Assembly: GCF_036850765.1 (NCBI RefSeq)
Contig: NC_089493.1
Location: forward strand, 264,790,534 to 264,854,533
DNA length: 64,000 bases
Direction of reading: 5' to 3'
Source of the DNA: Saccopteryx bilineata
Taxonomy: Eukaryota > Chordata > Mammalia > Chiroptera > Emballonuridae
In this document: in pieces, positions 24,896 to 38,749 of the stretch
How positions within the stretch are numbered: position 1 is the first letter of the stretch
Layout of the letters: every line of letters begins with the position of its first letter
Notes under the pieces: model-generated
The model's input: the letters and a program-made list of their open reading frames with translations, nothing else
Told to the model about the DNA's origin: nothing
The model's database searches: none
Translations under genes and position numbers: made by a program

Positions 24896-26114
24896 CGGGG
24901 CTCACCTCCACAAGCTTCGTTCCTTCTTTTGGATGGTAAGTGCCAGCACTGCTGGATGGCTTGTCTTAGGCCCCCTGACCTTGATCTGCCCAGTGTTATC
25001 TAGGGTTATGCTTCCTAAACTGTGGTAAAGGACAGGGTTGTTTTGATTATTAAATTTCTAATCTGTCACAGATTGATGGTTTTATAAAAGACAATAAAAA
25101 ATGTCACAAAAAAAATGTTCAATTGCTGTAAACATTTCTAAACACTTACTTTCAATTTCTGTACTTGTCTCACTGTGTACTGGCAGGGTTTTGTGGACTG
25201 GCACCAGTCCATGGAGCACACTCTGAACTGAGCTGGTCTGGACAGCGTGTGCCCTTAAATAAGCTGGCGGGAAGGTGACCATGTGGGTCCCAGGCTATGT
25301 GCCCATCTTCCAGAAGTCAAGAGAAAGGAGAATCTTCTTTTATATTTACAAATCAAAGAAACAAAGGAATCCCTTCTGTGCACATAAAACTACATTCTTA
25401 AGTGGTACAGGCCTTAGTTTCCCCAGAGGATAATATGAAAAATCATTTCCCTGGGTGACTGTTCCCAAATGTGAAACCCTGTGACAAGCACATCGATGCG
25501 TGGAATAGCGTAGCTGCTCCTCCACCTAGGGCTGCAGCTGCCGTTTCCCACACCAGTATGGACACAATCAGACGTGAAGTGGATGACAGCAGGATGGTGG
25601 CATTCTGCACCGCAGTGTAAGCTGCCCCAGGACTCTGCTGTCACAGCGACCCATGTAGTTTTACCCTTCTTGTCCCCGTCCGTATCGCCCAAAAGTGCAT
25701 CTGCCCAGCAGAAAAGCTTCCAGAATCATTCAGGAGCTGTCATTATTGTCAATACTTGAAAAAAGTATTGCTTTATTCCTTGGGAAGTGGAATTACAGAC
25801 TTAACTTTTTATCTCTTTTTTTTTATACCTTTCCCAGTTTTGCATATTTTTTACTATGAGCAAATTGGGGAATGGCATAAGTTTTTTAAAACATCAGTCA
25901 TCATAAGAACTTCTAAGCAAAGGAATCCCAAATGTGCATCTTCCACATCTTTTAACTCTTTAAAATGTTGACTCTGAAAATCAATTTGTCAAACAACATA
26001 GCTTCTAGAGAGCTTAGTAAGGAACCAAAAGGACATTGAATCTCGTCTGGTGGGAGAAGATCTGAAAACTTTGAAACATTCCAGAGCCTCTCATTTGTTG
26101 TTCTGGCTGAAGCA

Positions 26115-26405
26115 CTCATCCCCCAACCCCTTCAACGCCCTTTCTGTCACCTCCCTCAGATCTTTGCTCAGATACAACCTTTTCCTGACCATCTTATTAA
26201 AAACCCCAACTGCCTCTCCCAAGTCCAACCGCATGACCCCTCCTTGCTTCAGCTTTTCTCTGGCACTTACCACCACCCAGCACTCCTTGTGCTACTAATA
26301 AGTGCATTTAGTGTGTCTCACCCACCAACCCACCCACTGACTAGAATCCCTGTGAGATGAGGGACTCCCACCCTTTTGCTGTGTGCCCGGTACTCATAAG
26401 TGCCC
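26115..26405 (+). mobile_element. L2 LINE relic
   Basis: 'cctccctcagatctttgctc', 'acaaccttttcctgaccatc', 'tctggcacttaccaccaccc' and 'gactagaatccctgtgagat' follow the 3' end of L2 in order. Confidence 0.75.
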
Positions 26406-26516
26406 GTTCAGTGGACACAGCCTGCTGACAGCTCACCATGCAGGTGGAGAGGCGGTGTGGGAGGGCAGTCAGCAGGTCCTGTCCCAGCAGAGGCAGGAAG
26501 TAATGTCTTACTGTGA

Positions 26517-26945
<429 letters not shown>

Positions 26946-27904
26946 TGACACCCTAAGAAGGTGGGGGGGGGCGCCTCTGTCCCTCAGCATCTAGGACTCC
27001 AAATGGGTGTAGTGACCATGGCAGGAGGCCTTGTCTCAGAAGCTGCCTTCTTGGCCCTGCCTTGGTCATTGCTCGAGATACTCTCATTTTTGTGGTCTGC
27101 AAAGATAGTGGTTAAAATTCAATCTTCTTCAAAAGCAAAAGTGACTGCTTGGGTATTTTTCATTCTGAACTCCAACCATCAGCAAGTGTTTTCCTCCATT
27201 GAGAACAGTACAACAAGGCCTGAGGCTCCCCTGGGCACCTCTGTCAGAAGCACGAGTGCATAAGCTCCATCAGAGTTCCGTTTTGGATGTCTTATCTGAA
27301 GTTGTCAACAAATATGGCAACTCTGAACCTCTGTGAAGTAGCTAGAAGCAGAGTCCTGGAGCCCAAGGCAGGGAGACAGACTGTGAACCCCTCTGCCAGA
27401 TCAAGCCTGGGCAGCTCCTCCTCTTGACCAGCCATTTTCTGCACATAGCACGCAGGAGAAACCCCCATCATCAGTGCCCACTACCCACCCATGGCACTGC
27501 TCCCCCACCTCAGACCTGGGCCGACAGGGCTGGACCTGGAGAGTCTGTGCGCTGCTTTGGTGGGTTAAGTGGTTGTCAAGTTCGCAGGCATCTGTATGGA
27601 TGAGCCGTGGGGTCCCAGCCCGGTGGCTGCCCTGGCCTCCAGTGAAGGCTGCTAGCAGAGGACCCAACATACTGCGGTTTGGGCTCTCCTGTACCCAAAG
27701 CTGCTGGAAGCAAGAGCTGCCCTGAGCCCTGTGGGCCATACTGTCAAGCTTCAGGACCATTTTTTGTCCCTCAGGCCTGTGACGTACCACAGCAGCCCAA
27801 CACACTTGGTCTCTTTCCTCCCAGGTGGAATCACGGCAGCCCAGGCAAAAGCTAGATCCTCTTGGGGTTTCTCATTACTTTATATCTCAAATTCGGAACC
27901 TGGA

Positions 27905-27992
27905 ACCTTTTTTGTTATATTAAAATATGTACATAAAATATTTAACATATATAAATATATATATTTAAAATATGTTTTTATGTATACACACA
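27905..27992. repeat. AT-rich low-complexity tract
   Basis: Runs of 'tatataaatatatatattta' type followed by a short CA stretch. No coding content. Confidence 0.8.
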
Positions 27993-30900
27993 CTTAAGGT
28001 ATTTTTAAAACTTTGAAGTTACTAGTATAATTTGAAGGTAGTCCTGGGATTCTAGATTCATAGCATGTCAGAGTCAGAAGGGCCTCCTTAGAGTCTCTTA
28101 TTCGACCATGAACAGATAGGACCCAGGCCAGGCGTTCCTCTGCTCGGCCATCCGTCCCCAGCCTGAGCAGTGCCTGCTTGGGCCTCCTCCTGCCCCCACT
28201 CAGAGTCCCATTTGTGGGGTGTGTGATGAATGAGGGACTGACTGCCAAGTACAGTCATTGTATGCTGTGTAAATAAGGTGGGTCAAGATTAGTTATAGAA
28301 ATGTCAGGACAACTTTTCCTTATATAGAGTAATTCTAGAATGTAGTTAGGTCCATTTGGACTTTTATTTTCACTGAAATATTTCTTCTGAACACATGACC
28401 GTGTTTCTGACCCAGAACCAAGTTCCCAGCAAGTCTGTCCTCTTGGCAGCTCGCTGGCCTGACCTCGCTGGCACTGGTGGGATGCACAGCTCCCCCTAGC
28501 TGGTTTCTCTTCCTCTCTGGAGTGGGTTTAATCCACTGCCTGAGGAACCGCCAGGTGCCTGGGCCCCTTGGGGGAGATGGTCACGTTTGTCACCAACCAT
28601 GGCATTTATTTCTCCAATGTATCTTTTTCTCTCATCAGCCTGCCCAGTGAGTACCAGTACTCATTTTTTATTTCTAGATTAAATCTAATTTTCTCATGTT
28701 ATAGGCATTTCTGACCCTAGCACTGGCATTATTATTAGATAATTTGCCTTTCCCTCCTTTGTTACCATTAAAAGGCTTGACTCATACATTCTGCATTTGA
28801 CTACATAAGAGGGAGGCTGTAGACCTTACATTTTTTATTATAGAGCAATTTCTTCCAAATCAGTTAAGGTTTTAATGTTTGCCTTCACAAAAAAGGAAAC
28901 ACAGTTTTCACAAATTAATGTTCTTTATCCGTATCTTGGGGGAATTCTTTAATACTGTGCAGTTAATGAAACAATTCGGCAATACTTCTTCCAAAGTTAT
29001 TGCTCCCTTATCTTCATCTGATCTAATAATCAAAACATATCCTCTAGTAACAAGACTTCTCTAATTTTAATTATCTTAACCCCTTGTCGCCAGGAGAGAA
29101 GATCTCCCCAATATTGAACCCACACGCAAAAGGCATTAGCCTTCCCCAAAGGAATAAGGTTAATTGAATGAGATACCTTCTCGGGGCTTTTTCCTCCTAA
29201 TGTGTATAATTTATAGTCTCAAATCTAAACTAAGAGGCAATACAATTATTAGGAAAATATTTTATGAATGAGACCTGTCAGACTGACAGCATGATGCTTC
29301 TGCTGTGGAGGTCCTGATGCAGCGGTGGCAGCCACGTAGAAGCAGCAGCAAGGCATGCCTGAACTTCCCAAGGGCTGTCCTCTCCTCTCCCCTCCACTGC
29401 CTTCCATCCCCTTCCCCACGGCCCTTTCCTTCTTGGACCATGCTGTCCAGCTTTGGGGACTCTGAGACACACTCTGAGGGGTTCAAATCAGGATTGGTTT
29501 GAAGATGCTGGAGCTTCCAGCTACCTCAGCCTCTTGGAGTTGTGGATGCTTTGCCGTTAACATTAGCAATGGTCTTTGAGACAGATTCTAACGACAGCCG
29601 CAGGTAGGGTGTGAGAAGGTGGTCTCACAAGGCAGAAGGCACAGTGGGCAGAATCTTGAGATTATTGAGAGCCTGAGCCCCATAAGGGGGTTTCTCCACC
29701 AGCCCACTCTGATGGGCACTCTATAATGGAATGGATCTGGGGACTAATTGGTCGCCTTTTCTAGCACCTTGAAACTCTCCATCTCTTTGTGATTGATATT
29801 TCTTCCTGTCACTTAGATAATTGATTTGTAAATTTTTGAGGCTAAATTGACAGTTGGATGTTTACCAGTCTTTCCCCACGTTCTGCTTTGCCAAGCCAAG
29901 TTCACCATAAACACATCACTCTCCATGTACAGCAGCGAACCCTCCAACCTTTAAATAGACATGGAAACACTCAGAGTGGGAGATGTTTCTTCCTGCTTAA
30001 CCTGACAAGTGCTTGAGCTTGCAAAGCATAATTCTGTGTTCATAATTAATGAAATAACCCAACTGCCGTTACAAGGCTGTTATTTTTTATAACTATCCTG
30101 TGGTCTTCTACTGGGACACTTTAAAACAGAGGCAGTATAATTAGGTAGTCACCTGCATTATGCTTACTAAAGCTTAGAAAACAGTGCTACCAAAAGTTTC
30201 AATTTAATATATTTGTAAGAAAAGCTAGCTAAAAGGATGCCGGTCTCCCGTAGGGAGGTGTATTAGAATTACCTGCAGGACTATCTCCAAACTGTGCATG
30301 CCTCCCCACCCCTCTGCATCCCTCACCCCACCTCCCGAGGTGCTGATGGGTCCTCTTGAGCCACTGTAGAGCACACTGATGCTCAGGAGCTTTGGGGCCA
30401 GGAAAAAAAGACTGATAACTGCTTCTGCGGAGTCGGTCATTCAGTGCCTTTAATTCTGGATGCTGCCTCCTTGGTTACATGAGTTTCCTCATCAGGCAGT
30501 GTGTTTACTCTGCACAGATGCTGCCTCAATGTTTTAACAAGCATCTTATCAACATCTCGGTGTACAAAGCTTCATCATCCACATCCCTTTTGACATGATG
30601 ATGATTGCTGCTTTGTAGAGGAGGTCACTGAGGTCAGGAGAGGCCACGCTCTGTGGTGTCTAGCCCAGAGCTGTATAGGGGAGACCATGCATGCGCCACC
30701 ACCACAGGGGAGATTTACCCGGATGGCACGAGCAAGTTCTAACATCCACATCCTGAAAGCAGGGCCGAGCCTCCCAGAGCCTTGTCCTGGTTAGGTCTTG
30801 AAGGTGCAGTGAGCAGATTGGAGAAAAGGACAGAGTGAGCCTTCCACAGGGAGGAGGAAGGGCGAAGGTGGCCCCACACAGGGGGAAGAACATACTGGAA

Positions 30901-32108
30901 GCAATTTTGACACCACAGGGCCTCGTGCTACAAGCCTCATGGGTTGAATTGGTATTGAGGTGGGAGCTGGAGGGCACACATGGGTTCCCATAAAATCACT
31001 GGAAACCAGTGGATGTTACTGGCAATGCTCCAGGGAGCAAATTATTTGTGGGACTCTGATGAATTGTCTTGGAAAGACACATGTGCCTCTAGTCACTTGG
31101 TGAGTAATCCAGACGTTGCACTTGCACAGTCCCCAACTCGCAGCAGCAGCCTTAGCTGACCATGTCTTGCAGTGTCCACATGGCCTACATTGGGTCAGAA
31201 CCCCCCTGGTCTGGGATGACACTATTCCACAGGAAGGAGTTGATTCCCTTCCGCCCTGTGCCTGGGTCACACCTAGATCTCAGCTGGTGGCAGTTAGAGG
31301 TGACCTGTGACAGGGTTGCCATTCAGGTGCCCCTCTTCTGTCCAGAGCTACACTTCTCCAACCTGCAGCGAGCCCTCCGACATAACTGTTGCTCTCCCCA
31401 CCAATGCCCTATCTGGCCTTACGGTCTTCTTATCTTGTCTCGAGTTCCCCAGCTGCATATGTGCACAGCGCCTGCCAGCCCTCCCTGGGCTTCTCCTCCT
31501 TGCTCGGCATCAGTAGATCCTATATTTACATCATGCTACCTCTTACCGAGGAACTATGGACACTGCAGGGGTCCTTGTTCAGGTGAAAAGGGAGTGCACT
31601 GCTTAGTCCTAGACACCAGAAAAACTATCAACCCAGTGAGCTGTGCCTCCGACTCCTGTGCTGGACCAGGGAACCCAATCCCACTTGCTCAGCTCTGATT
31701 GGTGGCCCCTCAGCCCAGAGCTCCAGATGAGGACCAGGGATCACACACCAACACCTGAGCTGTCAGTCTTCAGACCACACTGCTAAGAGCCTGGTTCTGG
31801 TCATCCTGGCGGAGAAATTTCTCTGGCTCACAGTCTTTTATTGCAGAGAGGTAACCCCTGCCTTGACCCCTCACTGTGCAACCCAGAAGATAAGGCCTTT
31901 CCAAGGGTCTCTGCATTAGTTTCCTGTGCCAAAGTTCCCTTAAGTTGGTAGCCCCAGAGCACAGTAAAGCCCTGCGTTATTACTTGACTAAGACAGATAT
32001 CTTTTATAAATGCAGTGCGTAATTTGCGACACACCAAAATACTTTGCATCTTAAATAAATTTCCTTATTATTTGAGTTTTAGCCAGGATTTTAAGAACTC
32101 ATATAGAT

Positions 32109-32440
32109 GCCTGACCAGGCGGTGGCACAGTGGATAGAGCATTGGACTGGGATGCGGAAGACCCAGGTTCGAGACCCCGAGGTCGACAGCTTGAATGCAG
32201 GCTCATCTGGCTTGAGCAAAGCTCACCAGCTTGAGCCCAAGGTCACTGGCTCAAGCAAGGGGTTTCTCGGTCTGCTGGGGGCCCACGGTCAAGGCACATA
32301 TGAGAAAGCAATCAATGAACAGCTAAGGTGTCGCAACGAAAAACTGATGATTGATGCTTCTCATCTCTCTGCTCCTGTCTGTCTGTCCCTACCTATCCAT
32401 CCCTCCGACTCTCTCTCTGTCCCTGTAAAAAAAAAAAAAA
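32109..32440 (+). mobile_element. Young family-B SINE
   Basis: Full-length family-B copy: GCCTGACCAGGCGGTGGCAC, B box GGTTCGAGACCCC, GTCAAGGCACATATGAGAAA and an A17-type tail. The perfect 13-bp target duplication AACTCATATAGAT lies at 32096-32108 and 32441-32453. Confidence 0.96.
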
Positions 32441-32589
32441 AACTCATATAGATAATTCAGGAAACATTTGATGAGCACTTACTAATTTCCTGTGTATGCT
32501 CTCTATTATTAAATGTATGTGAGCTATATTATAAAGCAGTCACGTTTTAGAGGCATGTAACAGGCTGCACTTGCTTGCCCTGCATTTCC

Positions 32590-32700
32590 TCACCCTGGTA
32601 TTTGAAAACCCTCCCCATTTTCCAGATGAGGAGCATGAGGGACAACAGGCTCAGCCCACCACCCAAGGTCACACTCAGCCAGGCCAAAACTGGCCTAGCA
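32590..32700 (+). mobile_element. MIR relic
   Basis: 'ccccattttccagatgagga' then 'cacccaaggtcacactcagc' matches the MIR core. Confidence 0.6.
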
Positions 32701-33094
32701 ACCTGTTTCAGACACTTGACTGCTTCTCACCCATCTGTGTAAAGCCCGTGTGTGTTCCTTAAATAAGAACCTTTTCAGGGAGGTAATCTTGTTTCCAAAC
32801 TCTGCATTCATGGCTCTGGATACGAGGCTGCCTTTCCTGCCGTCAGCACTGAAGAGCCAGAACTGCTCCAGGAGTCTGTGTTCCTTCTCCGTGCCTCTGC
32901 TGCAGAACAGTGGGGACACTGGAATGACAAACTGGGATACAGAGAACTTCACAACAGAGCCCCTGGATTCAGAACCACGGAGTCTCTTCAGAAACGATCC
33001 CAGGAGGAAGTGAAAGCCCCGTGTGCTGAGGGCAGGCCAGTGCCTGCTGCAAGTCATATTTGGTACCGCCCACCAAGGACAAAGTAGTAATAAC

Positions 33095-33290
33095 TGGGGT
33101 GACAATAGTAATCACAAGTACGGGTGCTCTACCATGTGCCAGACACTGCTCTAAGCATGTAATAGGCATTATTTCATTTAATCCTCTCAGAAGCACTGTG
33201 CTGTATGCACCATTATGCCCGTTTATAGATGAACAGACTAAGGCCTCAAAACGCTGAGTGTCTTGTTGAAGGTCACCCTGCACCTAAGGG
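33095..33290 (+). mobile_element. MIR, well preserved
   Basis: 'gctctaccatgtgccagaca', 'ctgctctaagcatgtaatag', 'atttcatttaatcctctcag' and 'gtttatagatgaacagacta' give the 5' two thirds of MIR in sense. Confidence 0.85.
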
Positions 33291-33611
33291 GCCCCGCCCG
33301 ACCTGTCCAGCTCAGAGTGCGGGCTTGCAGCAGGCATTGGCCTGGCCTCAGCACCCCAGCCTCCCGCTTCTTCCTGGGATTACTGCAGACAGGCAGGGTG
33401 GCTCTGAGGTCTGATGGCAGAACTGTGAGTCTTTTCTGTGGACAGATAGATAGATGTCTTTGTGGGGTGTTGCAACAACTAAGTAAGATAGTGGGATGCA
33501 GAACCAAGCATAGAATTGGGCCCACCTGACAAGCGTCTTTGTTCAGTGAGAACAACAGACTGGAGCACCTGTTGTCCTTTCCAGATTGAGTCTTTGAAAG
33601 TAGACCTCCAG

Positions 33612-33813
33612 CCTGACCTGTGGTGGCGCAGTGGATAAAGCGTCGACCTGGAAATGCTGAGGTCGCCGGTTCGAAACCCTGGGCTTGCCTGGTCAAGGCA
33701 CATATGGGAGTTGATGCTTCCTGCTCCTCCCCCTTCTCTCTCTCTGTCTCTGTCTCTCTGTCTCTCCCTCTCCTCTCTAAAATGAATGAATAAAAAAAAA
33801 AAAAAAAAAAAAA
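33612..33813 (+). mobile_element. Short family-B SINE, young
   Basis: The head is CCTGACCTGTGGTGGCGCAG and the GTCAAGGCACATATGGGAGT segment follows almost directly, so the middle 'cttgagc' modules are absent. It has a long CT tract and about 27 A. The perfect 15-bp duplication AAAGTAGACCTCCAG lies at 33597-33611 and 33814-33828. It may represent a separate short subfamily. Confidence 0.95.
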
Positions 33814-34334
33814 AAAGTAGACCTCCAGGTACCCAGCAAGAAGTTTCCGGTCAAAGAACCTAGCTGAAGACGCATGGCCTTTTTTCCCATGACAGGCGTC
33901 CTCAGCTCTCAGAGGCCAGTGTTCAGCCCCGCGCCTTACGCTTCATGGCACTCTGCAGAGACTTCTGTGAGGATGGGCTAAAGGTGCTAGCAAGTCAGGA
34001 CAAGCTTTGTCAGGCCTCCATCCATTTGTCCGCCCAACAAGCCAGGACCACGTCAGAGCTTTACAGTGTGATCTTGGGCTCTTAGTTAGATGATGCCTCC
34101 AAGTAGATGGCAGAAATTTCAGTGGAAGCTATTTAGTTCTCAGTGAATACCTCTATCCAACCAAATTACAGACTCAAGTCATAAAGCCTGTGGGGGCCGA
34201 TCTCGGGTCTGCAAAAAAAACCTGCAACTGTGCCCTCGGGGACCTGGACTGGGACCTAGGTAGTGAGGCTGGCCCACCTCCAAGGGCCCACAGTGCCAAC
34301 ATTGCACCATCTCCCCGCTAGTGCCATTTAGCTC

Positions 34335-34455
34335 AGCCCTTTAAGATAATTGCTGCCATCTCATTTTACAATTGACAAGTTTATTAACATGTCCAAAGTC
34401 ACCCAGCTTCTGAGGGACAGAAGTGACTCCAAGTTCAATGCCATGCTGGTTCTAA
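34335..34455 (+). mobile_element. MIR relic
   Basis: 'catctcattttacaattgac', 'aacatgtccaaagtcaccca' and 'gcttctgagggacagaagtg' fit the MIR core in order. Confidence 0.6.
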
Positions 34456-35570
34456 AGGATGCCGTATTTCCCCCTCTCACTGCCTTTCTCCCTGTCTTTC
34501 TCCCAATCTCTGAACACGACCAAGTTTTATGTGTGTTTCGAACCCGGCATCAGTGAAAGAAAGCCTCAGTCTGAAAGGTGTTTCTATATCCCAGCAGCGC
34601 TGGATAATCTTTTGTGAGGGAGGGCTGGCACGTTAGTGCTTCCTGCTATTCTACTACAGGGAGAAGAATGAAATAATCACTTTTTCATGAGCACCTTCTG
34701 AGAATCTTTTGTCGGAAAATGAGTGTGTGCTACCCCCTGTTTGATTATGGCTGAGAAACCATTATAATACATAACATTGGCAAGAAGTCTTAAAAAGGAA
34801 CTAGGGCAGCGCAATTTTATGCAACAGAAAATACACAAAACTGCCAACAAATGCAATAGAAAAGATGGACTAAATGAATTTTGTTTACAGTGCACTTGAA
34901 TTCTTGAAACAGTAAGCAGGAAGGGATTCAGGTCAATGTCCAAGCTGATGGCCAGATGAGCATCCCTCCCTCAACTCTAGAATGTTCTCAGTTGGCTTTA
35001 AACTGGATTGGAGTTGTGGCTGGTCAAGCAGAAGGCACTGGAAGCCATGTTGATGAGAAGGGGCTCTGATTCAGGCACTGGGATTTGTTCACCCCTGGCT
35101 GGGAAGCTTGCTAGATCATTAGAACCCCTCACCCCAGGCTGGGTCTTTGTGCTTTATTTATATTAAACTGGCTTATTTCCCCCACAGAAGTCCTTTGTGG
35201 GAGAAAAAAAACAAACTAGTCCAAAACACCTTCATGGAGGGGAGCAGCTCTGCTGATTACTCTACGCCGAAGGTGCTTCTTGGCAAGAAAGCCCCACAGG
35301 CTCTGTGCAGAAACAGCCGCATGAATGCCTCGTGAGCACAGAGACTTTGGTGGAGCATATTAGAGCATCATCCCACCTGGGAAATGTGCTGTCGTTCTCC
35401 TGGGCCCCCTGGCCAGAGCCAGAACCTGAGCCTCTCAGCAGGGTCCGCTGTGGCCCTGCTGGCCAGGGACCCTCAGAGGGCCCTCCCCACAGGACTCAGA
35501 ACTGTCAGGGAAACCAGTGACCACTCTGCTGAATGGGCCTTCACTCCTAAGATCCCCTACAGATGCTTTT

Positions 35571-35937
35571 TTTTTAGTGAAGTGGGAGGCAGGGAGACAG
35601 ACTCCTGCATGCACCCCAACCTGGATCCCCCCCCCAGCAAGCTCAGTAGAGGGCAATGCTCTGCCCATCTGGCACCACTGCTCCATTGCTTGGCAACTGA
35701 GCCATATCAGTGCCTGAGGTAAGGCCATGGAGCCATCCTCAGTGCCCAGGGCCAACTTGCTTGAACCATTCAGACCATGGCTACAGGAGGAGAAGAGAGA
35801 GAGAGAAAGAGAGGGAGGGAAGAGGGGGAAGGGTGGAGAAGCAGATGGTCGCTTCTCCTGTGTGCCCTGGCCGGGAATCAAACCCGGGACTTCATACAGT
35901 GGGCGGACGCTTTACCACTGAGCCAACAAGCCAGGAC
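35571..35937 (-). mobile_element. Family-A SINE, antisense
   Basis: On the - strand it begins GTCCTGGCTTGTTGGCTCAG, with B box GTTTGATTCCCGG, a CT-rich body and an A tail. The target duplication CAGATGCTTTTT lies at about 35560-35571 and 35938-35949. Confidence 0.93.
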
Positions 35938-36344
35938 CAGATGCTTTTTCTTGATGCCTATCTGATGACAACCTCAACAACGAAGGGGCTTGTGTCTTTT
36001 GTTTGCCACCAAAGGTGTTGACAGTTGACTGTATGCATCAACTAGCCGGACATCCTTTGTAAAAAGCCTCATGCTGCTTTTAAAGTACACGGAGAGCTCT
36101 CTTCATTCTGTTTGCTATTTCATGGTATTCATACAAAATGGCCTTTTCCTTAATTGTTTTCCAAATTTTGTTACAGCCTTATATTGCTCTGTGTGTGGGT
36201 GCCTGCCTGTGTCTGCTGACCTACCTGTGCACACCAGACCAGAGAGTAAAGGACAAAAGACAACGGCACACGTTATCAACTTTCACTTGTACATGTTTGT
36301 GTTCCTTCTTAGGGACTGCTAGATGTTTTACAGGGAATGTAGTC

Positions 36345-36735
36345 GGAGAAATCTGGTTAGTCTGTGGAGCTGCCAAAACAGTATACCAGAGACTGGGGTA
36401 CTTGTAAACAATAAACATTTATTTCTCACAGCTCTGGAGGCTGCAAAGTCCAAGATCAAGGCACTGGCAAACTTGGTGTCTGGTCAGAGCTCCCTCCCTG
36501 ACCACCTTCTTCTTGCTCTGTCCTCACAGGGAGGAGTAGAATAGGTGAGGGTGCTCTCTGGGCGTCTTTTACAAGGCCACTAATCCCATTCACGAGGGCT
36601 GCACCCTCATGACCTGATCACCTCCCAAAGACTCCATCTCCAGATACCATCATAGTGGGGGTTAGGGTCTCCACATTTGCATTGCTGGGAAGGGGACAAG
36701 AAGGACACAAACATTCAGTTCATAGCAGAGTCCAT
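36345..36735. mobile_element. Old mammal-wide interspersed repeat, family unassigned
   Basis: 'cagtataccagagactgggg', 'tttatttctcacagctctgg', 'aggctgcaaagtccaagatc', 'actaatcccattcacgaggg' and 'cacaaacattcagttcatag' are phrases of a well-known high-copy eutherian repeat. I am not certain whether its proper name is an LTR or a LINE fragment. It ends about 50 bp before the exon-12 acceptor. Confidence 0.7.
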
Positions 36736-36782
36736 CAACCTATTTCAACATGGCCACTAATAAAATTCCTCTGTGTTTTCAG

Positions 36783-36841
36783 CAACTGGAAGAAAAACTG
36801 AAAGGACAGGCTGACTATGAAGAGGTGAAGAAAGAACTAAA
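36783..36841 (+). CDS. CUX1: CUX1 exon 12 (coiled coil)
   Basis: A 59-bp exon entered in phase 0 after ctgtgttttcag. It has 19 codons, QLEEKLKGQADYEEVKKEL, plus AA, the first two bases of the Asn codon completed by the T that opens exon 13. The donor is gtaagt, a full consensus. It is charged coiled coil with Leu at heptad positions. An old mammal-wide repeat ends roughly 50 bp upstream, so the branch-point region lies in the short unique stretch between repeat and acceptor. Confidence 0.96.
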
Positions 36842-38749
36842 GTAAGTGTGGAGATGCCTGCTCGGCCACTGACAAGCCAGAGCTCAACGAGGACATTGGC
36901 TAAAAAACGCCATGGCAGCAAGGGGGCAGCCAGGTCCTTGATGTCGGCTTTGGCAGATGTTAAACCACAGGGCCACGTCCTAGGCGGCCCAACACTATAG
37001 GTGTTCGCACTTAGGCCTGTGCCTGAATTCTTTGGACTTTTTATAAAACTGTGCATTTAAAATATGCACAGAACCACTTTAGAAATAACAAAATATGAGC
37101 TTGTTTTTCAGCTGTAAGTTCCCCCAAAAAGAAGCAGAGCAGAGCAAGGCAGGAAAACATTTTCCAACTGAAAGAGTACACCTGGCCTCACACTCCCCGG
37201 TTGTGTAGACTCCAGGGCTTTTTTCTTCCAACCTCCCGTTCCCCATCAGAGAGGCAGCATCTGAAAGCGTATTGTCCCTTCAGTGCTAATGCTTTTTACA
37301 TTCTCACGCCTAGACATTCCCTCCTCAGGCCCCACCACCACCCAGCCTGGCCCTCCCGCCTCAAATTCCTTCCCCGGAGCTAACCCTTAGCCCTCCTGCA
37401 GCCCCTGGGGTCTGGTTCCTAACTTGGCCCCCAGTTCTAGCATCCTCCGAGCTCCCGATCTTCCCCAGCCTGGAGTTCATGGGCAGCCCCCCGCAGAGCA
37501 CACTGCCACCCTTATCCTCCTGGCTGGCCTTGCAGTCTTCCCTAGGCTTCCCCCGCCTCCGTGGCCAGGACATCAATCCTTCGAGGAAGGCAGTGTGGTG
37601 TGTGAACCGGGTTCTGCAGCAGTGCTCCCCATTGCTGCTTATGGGCTCTGTGCTGCCCCAGGGACTCTTCTACATCCTCAGCGCTCTCTTCTGTCCCCAA
37701 TGGAGCCCTGGCCCCTCAGCAGACACCTGGTGCTGTGCCCTGCAGAGGAGACAGATATCCCACATCTTCTCCTTTGCCTCGAAATCACTCATTCTGCCCT
37801 GGCTTCTTCCACCTCTCCAGGCTGACCATGCCACCTAGACCCTGGCTGCCTTCTTCTTATTCTTCCTGCTGTTCTATCAGCTTCTTCTGTCTTGCTGACA
37901 TTTTTAATTTCTCCTTTTAAAATAAGCATATACCAGCCAACTCACCATGCTGCTCTTCGTACTCTTAGTTCCATTCTCAGGTTTGCTAGAAAAGCCTGCT
38001 GAAGGCCTCCCGCCATGTCCAGTAGCCTTCCCTCAGTTGTGACCTCCTCCAGCCTCCCTGATGCGGTGCCTCCAGGTTCCCTGCTCAGTCCTCTGCAGCC
38101 TCGCTCCCTCTAGCCCCAGTCAGCCTCTGCTAGGACCTTTGGATGACCCCTAACCTCTCTGCAACTCCAGTTTCTTCAAGCCCTTTACTCCCCCCCACAC
38201 ACACACCCTGTTTCCAACTTAGGGATGTATGTTTATTTTTTACCAGGTTGACCTTTTCTACCTGCCTCCCCATCCCAATCTTCTCTTCCTTTCCCTCCTC
38301 TTTCCCCTTCAAAAGAAAGTGTGTGCCATCCCCTAGTGCTGAATCAGAGGAGCTGATGTGGAAGCCTTCACCCAAGCCCCCCTCACATTGAGATCAGTCC
38401 CACACCTCCACTCGGAACTCGCCTCCATTCCCAGGAACCAAGGCTCCCTGACTCCAGGTTGCAACACGTGCCTGGTCGGTCCCTCCGTCCGTTGCCTACC
38501 TAGCTGGCCCTCACCCTCCTCCCAGAGCGCCCTGCCCACCCTCCTGCCACCCTTTTGTTGCCTCTGCACACTGCAGCCCCCACCACAACATCAGCATCCG
38601 AAAGCCTCCTGATTCGGTGGCTTTCCTGGTAAAATGTGTCCTTGGCCTCCCCCCTCCTAGTGATCCAAGTGCTTTTTTCAGACACATGCTCACATTTTCT
38701 TCCCATCTCTGTCCCAGGGGTCTGTAAAACATCCTGCTCCTTCAGGGCG

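Noticed and set aside
24617..24939. Repetitive open frames (Glu/Gly/Arg on one strand, Pro/Phe/Ser on the other)
   Set aside because: Produced by the CCTTC and CCCTCCTCA low-complexity tract.
31162..31698. 178-codon open frame on the + strand in intron 11
   Set aside because: Composition is that of GC-rich intron, with no conserved motif and no flanking splice signals in phase with exons 11 or 12.
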